A stretch of DNA of 64,000 nucleotides from JAAXXJ01 sp964412455 (GTDB lineage: Bacteria; Nitrospirota; UBA9217). Location: the NCBI GenBank assembly GCA_964412455.1, contig CAYPOT010000003.1, positions 1 through 64,000 on the forward strand. Direction: 5' to 3'. Positions 15,732 through 24,815 of this stretch are shown here, piece after piece (within the stretch, counting starts at the first letter, position 1; each line of letters opens with the position of its first letter). A model generated the notes under the pieces. The model was not told where the DNA came from. It was given only the letters and a program-made list of their open reading frames with translations, and ran no database searches. The position numbers and the translations under genes are program-made.

Positions 15732-16913
15732 ATGATCATCCAAAAGACCTGCACCCCATCCTCGCTTTTCTCCGGCGACCGCTTCTCCGTCACCTACCGC
15801 ATTTACGGAACTGAGAAGGACGCGCGCACCAAGGCCGAGGACATCTGCATCGAGCAGACCGTGGAGTTCCCGGCGGAGTGCGTGGGGGAGGGGACGATCC
15901 GCGACCATGTGTTCGGTCGGATCGAGTCCTTCGGGCGTTACGATAACGCGAGCTTTCGAACGGTCATCAGCTACGCGATCGAGATCGCGGCGGGCGAGCT
16001 GACGCAGCTAATGAACGTCATCTTCGGCAATACGAGCATCAAGCCCGGCATCCGCGTCGAACATATTGACCTGCCATCGTCCCTTCTGAACATCTTCAAA
16101 GGGCCGCGCTTCGGCAGGGAAGGCATGCGCAAACTTCTGAACATTCCCAGCCGCCCGCTCCTTTCCACAGCCATCAAGCCCATGGGCCACTCTTGCGAGG
16201 AACTTGCCGACCTGGCGTACCGCTTCGCTCTCGGCGGCATGGACATGATCAAGGACGACCACGGGTTGACCGACCAGTGTTGTTCTCCCTTCGAGGAGCG
16301 GGTAACGCGCTGCGCAGCGGCGGTCAATAAGGCGAGCAAAGAGACAGGCCAGCCTTCCTTATATATAGCGAACATAACCGCCCCGCATAAGCAGGTAGTA
16401 AAACGGGCGCATTTCGCGAAGGCGGCCGGCGCCGGAGGCATCATGGTCGCGCCGGGAATCATCGGATTCGATCTCATGCGTGAGCTAGCCGACGATGACA
16501 GCATCAGCCTGCCCATCCTTACGCATCCCGCCTTGCAGGGAAGCTTCGTGATCGGACAGGGCGGCATGTCCCACGGAGTCATCTTCGGCCAACTGGCCCG
16601 GCTGGCAGGCGCCGACGTCACGATCTTCCCTAACTTCGGCGGCAGGTTCTCCTTCAGCCGCGGGGAATGCGCCGACATCGTGCACGGCACGGCAGAACCC
16701 ATGGGCCACGTCAAGACCATCTTCCCCGCTCCCGGCGGCGGCATGAGCCTGGACCGCGTGCCCGAGATGCTCGAGACCTACGGCAAGGACCTCATCTTCC
16801 TGATCGGCGGCGGGCTGTTCAAGCACGGGCCGGACTTGGTGGAAAACTGCAGGCATTTCAGGAAGATGGTGGAGTGGTGGAGAAGTTCGGGCAGTAGCAA
16901 GAGTATTTATTAA
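15732..16913 (+). CDS. RuBisCO-like protein (form IV)
   Basis: Encodes 393 aa, shorter than true RuBisCO large subunits. The fold is clear, but active-site residues differ: K149 (RuBisCO K175) is kept in AIKPMGHS whereas the next lysine (K177) is M151; the metal motif K-D-D-E is K174-D175-D176-H177 in MIKDDHGLTDQ, so the carbamylated Lys and Asp remain but the Glu is His. It therefore should not fix CO2. The KDDHGL-D-Q signature is, from memory, like DeepYkr-type proteins such as the Rhodospirillum rubrum enzyme acting on methylthioribulose-1-phosphate. A role in methylthioadenosine salvage fits the speDE genes nearby, but is inference. Confidence 0.88.
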   Translation: MIIQKTCTPSSLFSGDRFSVTYRIYGTEKDARTKAEDICIEQTVEFPAECVGEGTIRDHVFGRIESFGRYDNASFRTVISYAIEIAAGELTQLMNVIFGNTSIKPGIRVEHIDLPSSLLNIFKGPRFGREGMRKLLNIPSRPLLSTAIKPMGHSCEELADLAYRFALGGMDMIKDDHGLTDQCCSPFEERVTRCAAAVNKASKETGQPSLYIANITAPHKQVVKRAHFAKAAGAGGIMVAPGIIGFDLMRELADDDSISLPILTHPALQGSFVIGQGGMSHGVIFGQLARLAGADVTIFPNFGGRFSFSRGECADIVHGTAEPMGHVKTIFPAPGGGMSLDRVPEMLETYGKDLIFLIGGGLFKHGPDLVENCRHFRKMVEWWRSSGSSKSIY

Positions 16914-17211
16914 TACACTGAAACCATTTCACCGCGAAGGCGCGAGGGTCGCGAAGGAAAGCTTTACCAGGTCATTGAAAAAACGTATCATGCAGCTTAA
17001 TGCGTCTTCTCCGAAAAAAACGGGGGTCCAGTAATAAAAGGATATCCCGGATTCACGCATGCGCGGGAATGACAAAGATTAAGCGACAGCCGTTCTTCAA
17101 CAAGCTGTTGATTTCTGAATTGAAGAAAAACTGCTGCTGTTCTTGACTTCCTCGCGCTCATCGCGGCTTCGCGGTAAATAGGTTTTGATTTTCCGGCTTT
17201 TTTAATAGCAT

Positions 17212-18171
17212 ATGCCATTCACCATCCTGATAACCGGTCTCGGCGCCCTCGGCACGGTCTTCGCGACCATGCTGAAAAAAGCGGGCCACACGGTCCACGC
17301 CCTCACGAAGGACAAGTATCTCTCCGTCCTCGCTGACCGGAGTACACGCGTCACCGGCATCTGGGGCGAGCACGAAACACAGCTCGACGGCATGCATGCT
17401 TCCATCGATACAATCAAGCATATCTCTTTCGATCTCATCATCCTCACCGTCAAGTCCTTTGACACGGCATCGGCCATCGAACAGGTCAAGCCGCTCGTGG
17501 GAAAGGACACGCTGGTCATGGTTGCCCAGAACGGCTACGGCAACTACGAGACCGTCGCCGGTATCGTCGGGAAGGAGCACACCCTCCTGGCCCGGGTCAT
17601 CTTCGGCGTCAAGCTGCACGCACCCGGCAGGGCAGAGGTCACGGTCATCGCCGATGATGTCCGCATGGGACAGCCGGATAATGCGGTAGCCCCGGACCGG
17701 GTGAAGGCCATCGCAGAGGCGATCAACGCGGCAGGCATTCCAACCTCGTACGCCGCGAACGTCGCCGCCATCCTGTGGGACAAGATCCTGTACAACGCGG
17801 CGCTCAATCCCCTCGGCGCGGTGCTCGAATGCACCTATGGCCAGCTCGCGGAGAATCCCGGCACGCGGCAGGTGATGGACCGGATCATCGACGAGATCTT
17901 CCTGGTCGCGCAGGCCCACGGCATGCCGCTGAACTGGAAATCGCCCGGGGAGTACCGTGAGCATTTCTACACCAAGCTCGTCCCGCCCACGGCAAAGCAC
18001 TTCCCTTCCATGTATTATGACGTCAAGGCGGGGAAACGGCTCGAGATCGACGCCCTGAACGGCGCCATCGTGAGGCTGGCTCACGAGAAGGGCATCCGCG
18101 TCCCGGTGAACGAGACCATCACGGCGCTCGTCAAGGCGAAAGAAAAGATCGCTTCCCGTCAGCCCGCATGA
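17212..18171 (+). CDS. panE: 2-dehydropantoate 2-reductase (ketopantoate reductase)
   Basis: Encodes 319 aa. NADPH-binding Rossmann motif G9-L-G-A-L-G14 at the N-terminus, the VKSFDT and AQNGYGN segments, and the C-terminal helical domain with catalytic Lys and Asn in LWDKILYNAALNPLGAVL. It reduces 2-dehydropantoate to pantoate for coenzyme A synthesis. No Shine-Dalgarno is present; TTTAAT at 17201-17206 lies 5 nt before the ATG, so the mRNA may be leaderless. Relatives of PanE acting on other 2-oxoacids exist, so the exact substrate is likely, not certain. Confidence 0.88.
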   Translation: MPFTILITGLGALGTVFATMLKKAGHTVHALTKDKYLSVLADRSTRVTGIWGEHETQLDGMHASIDTIKHISFDLIILTVKSFDTASAIEQVKPLVGKDTLVMVAQNGYGNYETVAGIVGKEHTLLARVIFGVKLHAPGRAEVTVIADDVRMGQPDNAVAPDRVKAIAEAINAAGIPTSYAANVAAILWDKILYNAALNPLGAVLECTYGQLAENPGTRQVMDRIIDEIFLVAQAHGMPLNWKSPGEYREHFYTKLVPPTAKHFPSMYYDVKAGKRLEIDALNGAIVRLAHEKGIRVPVNETITALVKAKEKIASRQPA

Positions 18172-18209
18172 TCTCGCGCGCAGAGAGACGCCGATGCGCC
18201 CGCAACTGG

Positions 18210-18330
18210 ATTTAAGCACCCTGAAGATAATTGCATGGAGCTTCGATCCTCAAGGTAGTATTACATTCTAATCGCTCGCTAACTCCCGCAGGAAGCAGCG
18301 GGGAATACGCTTGCTCCTGGATTCAGAGTT
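18210..18330 (+). repeat. CTAATCGCTCGCT dispersed repeat, copy R2
   Basis: Contains TTTAAGC...GGAGCTTCGATCC, ATTCTAATCGCTCGCTAAC, a G/C hairpin block (CCCGCAGGAAGCAGCGGG) and GCTTGCTCCTGGATTCA. It sits between panE and the exported protein gene. Confidence 0.8.
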
Positions 18331-18447
18331 TAGAATATTATTGACACCTGCCTTTCCTTTTGCTACTGTCATGCAGTGCCTGTCAGCAGTGAGAGCATCC
18401 CCGTTTACACCCATCAGGCCAGAATCCAAGGAGCGAAAGGAGATTCC

Positions 18448-19362
18448 ATGAAGCTGCGTACGATCATCAGTGTTGCATTGGCCAGTCTCGTTCTTTTCAC
18501 CGTAGTGCCGTTGGCCCAGGCAGAGGGGCTGAAGCCCTTTGTGCTCGGCGCGGAGCCGCAGCAGGCAGACGTGGCGCAGGCCGCGGACGCCGCACGGACC
18601 GCCCTGCAGGGCCAGGGTTTCGAAGTGGCAGGGAACTATGCGCCTTATCCGAACGCCATGGTGATCATTGTGACCAGCGAGGCCCTCAAGGCCAACGCCG
18701 CGAAAAGCGACTTCGGCGGGTACGGGGCAGTCATGCGCGTGGCCGTGACGAAGGTGAAGGACAAGATCCAGGTGTCCTATACTAATCCACCCTACTGGGC
18801 CGCCGCCTACCGGATGAAGGAGAACCTTGAGGACGTGAAGGCCAAGCTGGAGACCGCGCTGGGCAAACAGAAGGAATTCGGGTCCGAGGACGGGATGAAG
18901 GAAAAGAGCATTCGCAAGTACAATTACATGATGGGCATGGCCAAGTTCGACAGTCTCGGCGACCATGAGCTTGTCGAGTTCAAGACCTACCCGGAGGCCC
19001 TGAGCGCTGTCGAGGCCGGCCTTGCCGCGGGCAAGGCCGGGGTGACCAAGGTGTACCGCGTCGATGTCCCGGGCAAGGAAGAGGCCGTCTTCGGCGTTGC
19101 CATCACCAAGGGAAAGGGAGCGGACAAGTACGTCATGGACTACATCGACTTTGGCGGCGTCAAGTCAACGGCTCATCTTCCTTACGAGGTACTGGTGTCG
19201 GGGAACAACGTATATCACCTCTTCGCCAAGTTCCGCATCGCCATCAGCTTTCCGGACCTCAGCATGATGGGCAGCAACAGCTTCATGTCAATCATGAGCG
19301 CGCCGGGCGCCATCAAGGATTCGCTCACCGAGACCGTAACGCCGGTCAGCGAGAAGAAGTAA
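18448..19362 (+). CDS. Exported protein, unknown function
   Basis: Encodes 304 aa from the ATG at 18448, which has AAGGAGA upstream. A signal peptide runs to about residue 27 (LAQA-EG). The mature protein is soluble with two halves: residues about 45-150 contain a strand/helix pattern (QGFEVAGNYAPYPNAMVIIVTS, VAVTKVKDKIQVSYTNPPYW) and about 190-290 a second domain. It lacks cysteines and metal-binding clusters. I recognise no family; a periplasmic ligand-binding role is possible but unsupported. Confidence 0.75.
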   Translation: MKLRTIISVALASLVLFTVVPLAQAEGLKPFVLGAEPQQADVAQAADAARTALQGQGFEVAGNYAPYPNAMVIIVTSEALKANAAKSDFGGYGAVMRVAVTKVKDKIQVSYTNPPYWAAAYRMKENLEDVKAKLETALGKQKEFGSEDGMKEKSIRKYNYMMGMAKFDSLGDHELVEFKTYPEALSAVEAGLAAGKAGVTKVYRVDVPGKEEAVFGVAITKGKGADKYVMDYIDFGGVKSTAHLPYEVLVSGNNVYHLFAKFRIAISFPDLSMMGSNSFMSIMSAPGAIKDSLTETVTPVSEKK

Positions 19363-19376
19363 TCTGCCGGGGTCAT

Positions 19377-19414
19377 ATTGAAGCTCTCTGCAGTTTGCTG
19401 CAGAGAGCTTCAAT
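19377..19414. repeat. 17-bp perfect hairpin after exported protein gene
   Basis: ATTGAAGCTCTCTGCAG (19377-19393), loop TTTG, and exact complement to 19414. There is no T-run, but its position 14 nt after the stop suggests a transcription end or mRNA 3' stabiliser. The same GAAGCTCCCTGCAG hairpin forms the left module of the CTAATCGCTCGCT repeats. Confidence 0.75.
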
Positions 19415-19884
19415 CCACAACGTAATAATGTAATAGGGTCTTCTAACTTGACCTTCGCCCCTGCTGCCGCACTTCAGGGGACGCCGTGTCCGGGGCGGAT
19501 CGTTCCTGCTGCTCTCGACAGGTCGATTCAGGACACAACGGCCTCCTGATCATATCCGCGGGATCACCAGGTGATCCCCTGTGAGCTCAACCTCCCATTC
19601 AACCAGCCTGTGGACGCCCGGAGTTCCCGCTGAAAATCAGGCGCGCAGAGCGTCATGGCGGCAAAGATGCCCTGCGTGGCAATGGGGCCCAGTGCCGCTT
19701 CCGAGACGCAAAGAATATGGTTCCTACCCTTGTCGTCTCCTCCTCACCATGGCCACCGGCGGCGCCAGCCCGCTCTCTTGACAGCCGCATACCGTCCGCT
19801 AAACGATCCCTTCTGTGCTATGATTAAACTATAACCCGGTGCACCAGCTGTCGCTGCATCTGCTGTCACTCGAGGAGGTGTCCT
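19415..19884. other. Intergenic region, possible gene remnant
   Basis: No complete gene. On the minus strand, 19561-19735 gives protein-like sequence that needs a frameshift: a stretch with ALGPIATQGIFAAMTLCAPD and, in the next frame, LVEWEVELTGDHLVIPRI ending in a stop near 19561. It may be the decayed end of an unidentified gene. Confidence 0.3.
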
Positions 19885-20781
19885 GTGAAGATATTGCTTG
19901 CAACGGATGGTTCGGACTGTGCACTCGGCGCGGCCCGGTTCTTGTCGCGCTTCCCGCTGGCCGCGGAGGACGGGATCGTGGTGTTCCACGCCGTGGAGGA
20001 GACCGCGTTCTCGGTCCGGGAGCGGGACTTCGCCATCATGCGGTTGATCCAGCAGGAGATCGCCCCGCAGATCCTTGACCTGACCGCAGCAGCATTGAAG
20101 GGGACCGGGGCGGCAATCGCTGCCGACCAGGCGGAGGGACATCCCGCCGACCGGATCCTCGAAAAGGCCGACGCACTGGGAGCGGAGCTCATTGTTATGG
20201 GGTCCCGGGGGCTGAAGGGCAGGAAGGCAGCGACCGTGGGCAGCGTGACGCGCGCCGTGGCCATCGGCTCACGCCGGCCGGTGCTGGTGGTCAAGCCGCT
20301 GCAATGGGACGCAAAGCCGCCCTACACGGTGCTGCTGGCCACGGACGGATCGGCGCCCGCCGATGCCACGGCCTCGTTCCTGGCGTCCCTGCCCTTTCCG
20401 CCGGACAGCGCGGCCACGGCGCTCTACGTCTCGCCATCGGCCTATATGGACATCCCTGAACGGTTCGTGATGGAAGTGAACGACCGGATGAAGGATATCG
20501 TGGCGGCAATGAAAGAGAGCGAGTACGGCCACGCGGAGGAGGTACTGCAGCGTGCCGACAGGCTGCTTTCCGCGCGGTTCAGGACCACTACCGCGACGGC
20601 CGAGGGCGGGATCGTGGCAGAGGAGATCCTGGGCAGGGCCGCGTCGTGCAAGGCGGACATTGTCGCCGTGGGCGGCAGCGGCCATCGCGGCGTGCGCGGC
20701 ATGCTCGGCAGCGTCTCGCGAAACATCCTGGCCCATTGTGAATGTTCAGTACTGATCGGGCAGGGTCCTGCCGGACCGTAA
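19885..20781 (+). CDS. Universal stress protein, two Usp domains
   Basis: Encodes 298 aa with a GTG start after GAGGAGG. Two UspA domains in tandem: residues 1-140 and 150-295. Each has the N-terminal V-L-L-A-T-D-G-S strand and an ATP-binding G-x2-G-x9-G-S motif (GSRGLKGRKAATVGS and GGSGHRGVRGMLGSVS), so both are probably ATP-binding. Usp proteins support survival under starvation, redox or respiratory stress. It is a single gene, followed by a MITE. Confidence 0.92.
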   Translation: MKILLATDGSDCALGAARFLSRFPLAAEDGIVVFHAVEETAFSVRERDFAIMRLIQQEIAPQILDLTAAALKGTGAAIAADQAEGHPADRILEKADALGAELIVMGSRGLKGRKAATVGSVTRAVAIGSRRPVLVVKPLQWDAKPPYTVLLATDGSAPADATASFLASLPFPPDSAATALYVSPSAYMDIPERFVMEVNDRMKDIVAAMKESEYGHAEEVLQRADRLLSARFRTTTATAEGGIVAEEILGRAASCKADIVAVGGSGHRGVRGMLGSVSRNILAHCECSVLIGQGPAGP

Positions 20782-20822
20782 TCTTCCCGAAGGCGTTTGG
20801 CAAAAACGCTCCCAGGAACATC

Positions 20823-20996
20823 CTAGTACATCGTAAACTTAGTTGTTAATGGTGCCGCACCGTCTTTCCGGCACGTTTAAAGCCGGAATCCAGAGAATTT
20901 TTCTTTTAAAATCATCCTGGACCCCGGCTAAAATCATGCCGGGGTGACGAAAGGAAAGGACGCATACAGTCAGGAATTAGTTTTACAGTGCACTAG
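20823..20996. mobile_element. MITE-like element, copy 2 (CTAG ends)
   Basis: 174 bp with terminal inverted repeats CTAGTACATCGTAAACTTAG and complement (AATTAGTTTTACAGTGCACTAG). The interior CCGGAATCCAG...CTGGACCCCGGCTAAA matches copy 1 at 10675-10838. It has no open frame. Confidence 0.85.
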
Positions 20997-21107
20997 GAGC
21001 AGATCTTTACCGTTTGTTGAATAAGGCATCTCTTACCACAGCCTGGAATACGCTGATATGCTGCCATGTCCCTGTCGCTTGTCAGCGAGTGGGGTCGGTC
21101 CGCTCTA

Positions 21108-23597
21108 CTAGCCGACCCCCATCGGGCTTTTCCATCCCCCATTGACCTTCTCGAACATCGCCGTACGTTTTATCCTGAACAGCAATGCCTCGTCCCGGCT
21201 GATGGCGAAAAGCTTTTCAACGACGTCCTGGATGCGGGGCCTTGCCTTGTCCGAGTCCTGGAGGACGATCTCGAGCAGGCCGTCTTCCTTCGTGACGATC
21301 GATTCGATCCCCGGCCTGATGTCCTTCTGCTTTCCGTCTTTCTCCACGATCACCGACTGCATGGCCAGGAATGCACTGATCAGCGACCCGGTCTCATTCA
21401 TCTGTTCGGCAGGCATACGCACTTCATACCTGTATCTGCTGATGCAGCCCGAGAGGGAGGCCGCCTTTTTCGGGATGATCCGCGATTCCAGGATCCTGAC
21501 GCCGTCGGGCAGGGCATTGTTCAGGTCCTTCGTCGCCTGGAGAAGGTCGATGAAAGGATCGGTCTCCATGTCGAGGAACTCGGATTCGCTCTCCATGCCC
21601 ACGGACAGGGCCGGGCCGAAGGCGATCTTCGGGTGGGGATTGAAGCCCTGGGAGAAGGCGAGGGGAACGCCGGCACGGCCGGCGGTCCGGTGGAACAGCG
21701 TCATGAGGTCAAGATGGGACAGGAACCGGATGCGGCCGGCGCGCGAGAACTTCATCCTGATGCGGGTCGTGATCTCCGGGGGCGCCTGGGCCTTCTTTGG
21801 CGCGGCTGCTTGTTCCGCGGGAGCTTTCCCGACGGAAGGCGCTGCAGGCCTTCCCATCTCGGGTTTACCGCCATCGGCGCACCCGATGCCGCAATGGGTG
21901 CATTCCTCCCTGCAGTTCCCGGTGGTCACCGATTCGACGGCTTGTTGATATTCTTTTTTCAGGAACGCGTCGGTCACGCCGGTCCGGATGTTGCTCCAGG
22001 GAAGCTCGTCGTCCAGACCATAGGTTTTTCCCGCGCAGGCCGGAAGATCGATCCCGCATGCCGCGAACGCATTGGTCCACTTTTTGAAATCAAAGGTCTC
22101 CGACCAGCCGTCGAAGCGGCAGCCGAGGTCCACGGCCTTTTCGATGACCCTGCCGAGCGAGGCATCGCCGCGTGCGAAGGCCGCTTCGAGCAGGCTCGTC
22201 TCGGGATCGTGGGTCTTGAGCATGATGCCCCGCTTTCTGAGGCCCTGGCCGAGATAGGCCTGTTTTCTCCTGATCTCGTCCATGGGCACCTGGCCCATCC
22301 ACTGGAACGGGGTGTGGGGCTTCGGCACGAAGGTCGAGATGCTGATATTGAGCTGGATGCTGCGCTTCGAGGAGCGCTTGCCGCGGGCAAAGAGCTCGTT
22401 CGACAGCCTGATGATGCCGTCGAGGTCCTCGTCGGTCTCCGTGGGAAGTCCGATCATGAAGTAGAGCTTGATCGTGCTCCAGCCGTTCGCGAAAATCGTT
22501 TCGGAGGCTTCCAAGAGATCTCGATCGCTCACAGGCTTGTTGATGACCCTCCGGAGTCGTTCGGTCCCTGCCTCGGGCGCAAGGGTGAAGCCGGTTTTCC
22601 GTGTCCCGGCGATTGCCTCGATCATGGCGGGCGTGAGCGTGCCGACGCGGAGCGAGGGGAGCGAGACCGAGACGCGGCTGTCCCGATAGGTCTTCATGAG
22701 CTCGCCGACAAGCGGTTCGATGTCCGAGTAATCGCCGGTGCTGAGCGAGGCAAGGGAAAGCTCTTCGTACCCGGTGCAGGCAAGCGAGCCCCGCAGGAGT
22801 TCCTTGACCGTCTCCTGGCTCCGCTCGCGGTAGGGCCGGTAGATGATGCCGGCCTGGCAGAAGCGGCAGCCGCGGATGCAGCCGCGCGCCACCTCGACCG
22901 TAACGCGGTCGTGGACGGGCTTCATGAGCGGCAGGAGCGGCTTGTCGGGATAAGGCGCCGATTCGATGTCTTTCAGGAACCGCCGCCGGACGGTCGCTGT
23001 ACCCCGGGCGGGCACAAAAAAGCCTTCGCGCTGTGCGATCGCCTCAAGGAACGCCTGCCTGCGCGGATGCTGCTGCTTCAGCTCGACGATCTCGTGCACC
23101 GATTCTTCCGCTTCGCCGATGAAGAAGACGTCAATGAAGTCCGCGAGCGGCCCGGGATTGACGGCGCAGGGTCCGCCGGCTACGATAACGGGATGGTCGT
23201 CGTTCCGGTCCGCCGAACGACGGGGGATGCCGCCGAGGTCCAGGGCGGTCAGGATATTGGAGTACGAAAGTTCGTATTGGAGCGTAACGCCGATGATGTC
23301 GAACTTCGCAAGGGGAAGGTTCGATTCGAGGCTGGTGAGCGGGCGCCCCGATGCCCGGAGCTTCGTCTCATAGTCCGTCCAGGGCGAAAAGACGCGCTCG
23401 CAGACGGTGTCCTCGCGCCTGTTCAGGATATGATAGAGGATGCGGAGGCCGAGGTGCGACATGCCGACCTCGTAGGTGTCGGGAAACAGAAGGCAGACCT
23501 TCGTCCGCACGGCCCCGTGTTCCTTGTGGACGGCATTGACCTCGGAATTGATGTACCGTGCCGGCTTGCTGACGAGCGGAAGAAAATCTTCGTACAT
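21108..23597 (-). CDS. B12-binding-type radical SAM protein fused to DUF2344
   Basis: Encodes 829 aa. Residues about 1-200 form a cobalamin-binding-like domain, followed by a radical SAM core with C-x3-C-x2-C in ARGCIRGCRFCQAG, matching the TIGR03960 family. After a cysteine-containing linker (REECTHCGIGC), residues about 610-829 form a DUF2344/TIGR03936 domain (RIRFLSHLDLM, GFNPHPKIAFGPALSVG). The fused arrangement is known in several phyla; the reaction is not established, though neighbours in other genomes (rne/rng, rplU) hint at RNA or ribosome modification. It is the last gene of the rod-shape operon here, 87 nt after rodA. Confidence 0.9.
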   Translation of the reverse strand: MYEDFLPLVSKPARYINSEVNAVHKEHGAVRTKVCLLFPDTYEVGMSHLGLRILYHILNRREDTVCERVFSPWTDYETKLRASGRPLTSLESNLPLAKFDIIGVTLQYELSYSNILTALDLGGIPRRSADRNDDHPVIVAGGPCAVNPGPLADFIDVFFIGEAEESVHEIVELKQQHPRRQAFLEAIAQREGFFVPARGTATVRRRFLKDIESAPYPDKPLLPLMKPVHDRVTVEVARGCIRGCRFCQAGIIYRPYRERSQETVKELLRGSLACTGYEELSLASLSTGDYSDIEPLVGELMKTYRDSRVSVSLPSLRVGTLTPAMIEAIAGTRKTGFTLAPEAGTERLRRVINKPVSDRDLLEASETIFANGWSTIKLYFMIGLPTETDEDLDGIIRLSNELFARGKRSSKRSIQLNISISTFVPKPHTPFQWMGQVPMDEIRRKQAYLGQGLRKRGIMLKTHDPETSLLEAAFARGDASLGRVIEKAVDLGCRFDGWSETFDFKKWTNAFAACGIDLPACAGKTYGLDDELPWSNIRTGVTDAFLKKEYQQAVESVTTGNCREECTHCGIGCADGGKPEMGRPAAPSVGKAPAEQAAAPKKAQAPPEITTRIRMKFSRAGRIRFLSHLDLMTLFHRTAGRAGVPLAFSQGFNPHPKIAFGPALSVGMESESEFLDMETDPFIDLLQATKDLNNALPDGVRILESRIIPKKAASLSGCISRYRYEVRMPAEQMNETGSLISAFLAMQSVIVEKDGKQKDIRPGIESIVTKEDGLLEIVLQDSDKARPRIQDVVEKLFAISRDEALLFRIKRTAMFEKVNGGWKSPMGVG

Positions 23598-23684
23598 GAG
23601 CGTCCTTGATCTGCCACAAAGACACGAAGACGCGAAGAAAGCAAAGACCTTCTTAGTGCCTTGGAGACCTAGTGGCGAAGAATT

Positions 23685-24815
23685 TTAATAGAACAGCATA
23701 AACCGCCGCGACTGGATGTTCAAGAGCAATCCGAGGGCGAGGAAGGTGGTTACGATGGAGGTGCCGCCATAGCTCACCAGGGGGAGCGGGACTCCCACGA
23801 CGGGCAGGAGGCCCGTTGCCATGCCGACATTGATGAAGACGTAGAGCGAGAGCATCGAAATGATGCCGCCCGCCATGAGCGAGCCGAGCTTGTCCTTGGC
23901 GCTCTTTGCGGCGTCCACGCCGACCAGGAGCAGGACGAGATACAGGATGATGAGAAAGCTTGCGCCGATGAACCCGCGTTCCTCGGCGATGACGGCGAAG
24001 ATAAAGTCCGTGTGGCGTTCAGGCAGGAACGCCATCTGGCCCTGGGTCCCTTTGCGGAAGCCCTTGCCGGTCGTCTGGCCCGAGCCCACGGCGATCTTGG
24101 CCTGCGTCGCGTGGTAGCCGCTCCCGAGGGGGTCCGAGGACGGATCGAGGAAAGCGGTGATCCGCTTCTGCTGGTAGGGTTTAAGGGACTTCCATATTTT
24201 GTGGCGCACGGGCGGAACGAAGAGGACCGCTGAAGCCACCAGCGCGCCGATAACGACGACGGTCATCACGGTCTTGAACCGGATCCCGGCAAGGATGACG
24301 ATGAGCGACGAGGTAAAGAGCAGCATGAGGGCCGTGCCGAGGTCCGGCTGCTTCATGACGAGGACAAGCGGCACGAGGACCATGGCCCCAGGAACGAGCA
24401 GGTCCTTGAGCTCGTACCCGCCCCGCTTGGGGTCCTCGGCGAAATACCGCGCCAGGGCGAGCACAAGCGACAGCTTCGCGAGCTCCGAAGGCTGGAACGC
24501 GAAGGGCCCGATCGGGAGCCAGCGCTGGGCTCCCATCCCGGTCCTGCCCACGATGGCCACGAGGAGCAGGAAAAAGATCGAGAGGGCGTAGAGCACATAA
24601 GCGTAGCGGCCGATCGTATGATAGTCCGGAATGAGCGCCGCGAACATGACGATGATGCCCAGGCAGATCCAGATGATCTGCTTCTTGAACAGGGACGAGG
24701 GGCCAATCGCCGTGTAGGTGGCGCTGTACACGGCCGAAAGGCCCACCAGCGCGATGCCGATGATGAGGGCCACCATGCCCCAGGGCACGTTACCGAGCAG
24801 TCTTCGTTCCAGCAT
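23685..24815 (-). CDS. rodA: RodA, peptidoglycan glycosyltransferase (SEDS)
   Basis: Encodes 376 aa with ten predicted membrane segments. SEDS signatures: QPSELAKL, W-L-P-I-G-P-F-A-F, and PERHTDFIFAVIAEERGF with the catalytic-type Asp/Glu, and the C-terminal GVPLPLVSYGGTS. It polymerises lipid II glycan strands with PBP2 in the elongasome. It overlaps mrdA by 26 bp. Confidence 0.96.
   Translation of the reverse strand: MLERRLLGNVPWGMVALIIGIALVGLSAVYSATYTAIGPSSLFKKQIIWICLGIIVMFAALIPDYHTIGRYAYVLYALSIFFLLLVAIVGRTGMGAQRWLPIGPFAFQPSELAKLSLVLALARYFAEDPKRGGYELKDLLVPGAMVLVPLVLVMKQPDLGTALMLLFTSSLIVILAGIRFKTVMTVVVIGALVASAVLFVPPVRHKIWKSLKPYQQKRITAFLDPSSDPLGSGYHATQAKIAVGSGQTTGKGFRKGTQGQMAFLPERHTDFIFAVIAEERGFIGASFLIILYLVLLLVGVDAAKSAKDKLGSLMAGGIISMLSLYVFINVGMATGLLPVVGVPLPLVSYGGTSIVTTFLALGLLLNIQSRRFMLFY

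Noticed and set aside
21066..23609. Plus-strand open frame of about 847 codons opposite the radical SAM gene
   Set aside because: The minus strand has a complete radical SAM/DUF2344 protein with motifs; the plus frame is a shadow with no recognisable domain.
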